From contig NZ_JAAOIR010000001.1 in NCBI RefSeq assembly GCF_011440375.1, forward strand, positions 1,240,001-1,304,000: DNA of 64,000 nucleotides, written 5' to 3'. This stretch comes from Halorubellus sp. JP-L1 (GTDB lineage Archaea > Halobacteriota > Halobacteria > Halobacteriales > Natrialbaceae). The position numbers and the translations under genes were made by a program. The notes under the pieces were generated by a model, which had not been told where the DNA came from, ran no database searches, and worked only from the letters and a program-made list of their open reading frames with translations. Below, piece by piece: positions 63,256 through 64,000 of the stretch (position 1 is the first letter of the stretch; each line of letters opens with the position of its first letter).

Positions 63256-63348
63256 CAGCCGCCGGCCGTTGACGCTCATCGGTCGCTGACAGCCGCCGAT
63301 CACTGACAGCCGCCGGTCGCTGCCGCTCACCGGTCGGGTACGGTCGTC
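63247..63348. repeat. 17-bp tandem repeat overlapping the dehydrogenase stop codon
   Basis: Units start at 63247, 63264, 63281, 63298, 63315 and 63332. Consensus GGTCGCTGACAGCCGCC; the first unit contains the stop codon TGA (63253-63255). Units 1 and 3 are identical and the last is the most degenerate. Confidence 0.88.
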
Positions 63349-63674
63349 GGTCGTCTCGCCGTCGGTCGGTTCGAGCCGCTGTGCACCCCGTTTGCAGGCC
63401 CCCGAAGGAACTTAGACGATTCGCGTGCAAATGGGTGGCGGACGCACGAGCACGCTCCATGGTTCAGACGTCCCGTGCGTCCACCCCCTTTGTACCGCGT
63501 TTCGGGTCTCGGAACGCCGAAGCCGGTTTCTCCGGGTGCTGACGACCGGTTCTCGGATTGCAGGCGCACAGTTCTCGGACCGCGCGCGCAAGGCCCATCG
63601 AGGCTACGGACGATTCAGGGACCGGCCCGGCGCGGAACCGATGGGTTCAGGCGGGTGGCGGCCAAGCGTCGAGT
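63256..63674. other. 420-base gap after the dehydrogenase gene
   Basis: Apart from the tandem repeat at its left end, no gene or RNA is seen. Several frames are open because of GC content but have arginine- or serine-rich, non-haloarchaeal translations. Confidence 0.5.
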
Positions 63675-63881
63675 ATGGTTACGCTCGCGGACGAACGCCT
63701 GCAGGCGGGGCTCACCGTGCTCGCGGGCGTCGTCGGCCCGGGGTTGGCGAAGTTCGCGCTCACCGCCGCGGGGTACTCGCTCCTCGGGACGCTCGCGTGG
63801 ACGTGGGGGTTCGCCGCCATCGTCACGCTGTTCTGGCATCGATGGATTCGCTCGCTGGACTTGACGGGGCCGACGCCCTGA
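63675..63881 (+). CDS. Small two-helix membrane protein
   Basis: A 68-residue protein. Two hydrophobic segments (AGLTVLAGVVGPGLAKFALT and AWTWGFAAIVTLFWH) are separated by a short loop, and the end is basic then polar. The ATG at 63675 (MVTLADERLQ) is chosen. It matches no family I know. Confidence 0.6.
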   Translation: MVTLADERLQAGLTVLAGVVGPGLAKFALTAAGYSLLGTLAWTWGFAAIVTLFWHRWIRSLDLTGPTP

Positions 63882-63965
63882 CCGCGGCCGGCCCGTCTCG
63901 CGAACGCACTGGGGGCGCGGTATCGTTACGTTAAAGACCGCTTCGGGGCGAGATACGACCTAGGA

Positions 63966-64000
63966 ATGATGGACATCGCGCTCCAGATCGTCGACAACTT
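63966..64000 (+). CDS. Start of an unidentified gene cut by the window edge
   Basis: Only about eleven codons are visible (MMDIALQIVDN). Two adjacent ATG codons (63966 and 63969) are possible starts. GTTAAAG around 63931 could be the promoter. The product cannot be named. Confidence 0.4.
   Translation, partial: MMDIALQIVDN

Overview
The window comes from a haloarchaeon (class Halobacteria). The evidence is high G+C, very acidic proteins, leaderless genes with a TATA box about 26 bases before the start codon, an archaeal S10/spc ribosomal operon with eL19, eL32, eS4 and RNase P protein 1, a twin-arginine cupredoxin, archaeal pilins, tetrahydromethanopterin/folate enzymes (Mch, MptA) and HalOD1/HTH_10 regulators. 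The genus cannot be fixed from this sequence.

Layout. 1-3 kb: end of nadC, ogt, a GNAT acetyltransferase, a membrane protein and a J-domain ferredoxin. 3.2-8.2 kb: gpmI, then rightward adk, a YidC/EMC3-like insertase, cmk and cbf5. These genes normally follow secY in archaea. 8.2-15.6 kb: a genomic island at tRNA-Pro holding a degenerate LAGLIDADG-like HTH protein, four type IV pilin genes, a truncated integrase, a low-GC DpnII/MboI-like nuclease, an S26 signal peptidase and a P-loop ATPase. 15.7-18.5 kb: a universal stress protein and an APC permease fused to two stress-protein domains. 18.9-33.2 kb: the leftward S10/spc operon from a SPOUT methyltransferase and rpl3 through secY. 33.7-40.2 kb: tRNA-Gly with a peculiar downstream array, a copper protein, two universal stress proteins, a thiamine-binding-like protein, mch and a secreted beta-helix protein. 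40.3-45.8 kb: HerA and NurA, separated by a berberine-bridge-type flavoenzyme. 45.9-52.2 kb: regulators, a frameshifted membrane gene, a CPBP protease, and an organomercurial-lyase-like/methyltransferase/HTH_10 cluster. 52.2-59.1 kb: a KaiC-like ATPase, nadK, mptA, a TrmB-like regulator, a YyaL-type thioredoxin protein and FxsA. 59.2-64 kb: tRNA-Ile with a second downstream array, small proteins, and a 1041-residue FAD/Fe-S D-lactate-dehydrogenase-like protein.

Three patterns stand out. First, tRNA-Gly and tRNA-Ile, 25 kb apart, each carry downstream repeated copies of their own T-arm, separated by long hairpins, and the stems change together with the parent tRNA. Second, short tandem repeats (10-48 bp) cluster at gene ends, several overlapping or directly following the stop codon. 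Third, the tRNA-Pro island combines a candidate restriction-type nuclease behind a 9-bp dyad with a repurposed homing-endonuclease-like regulator. No CRISPR array, rRNA gene or complete insertion sequence was seen.
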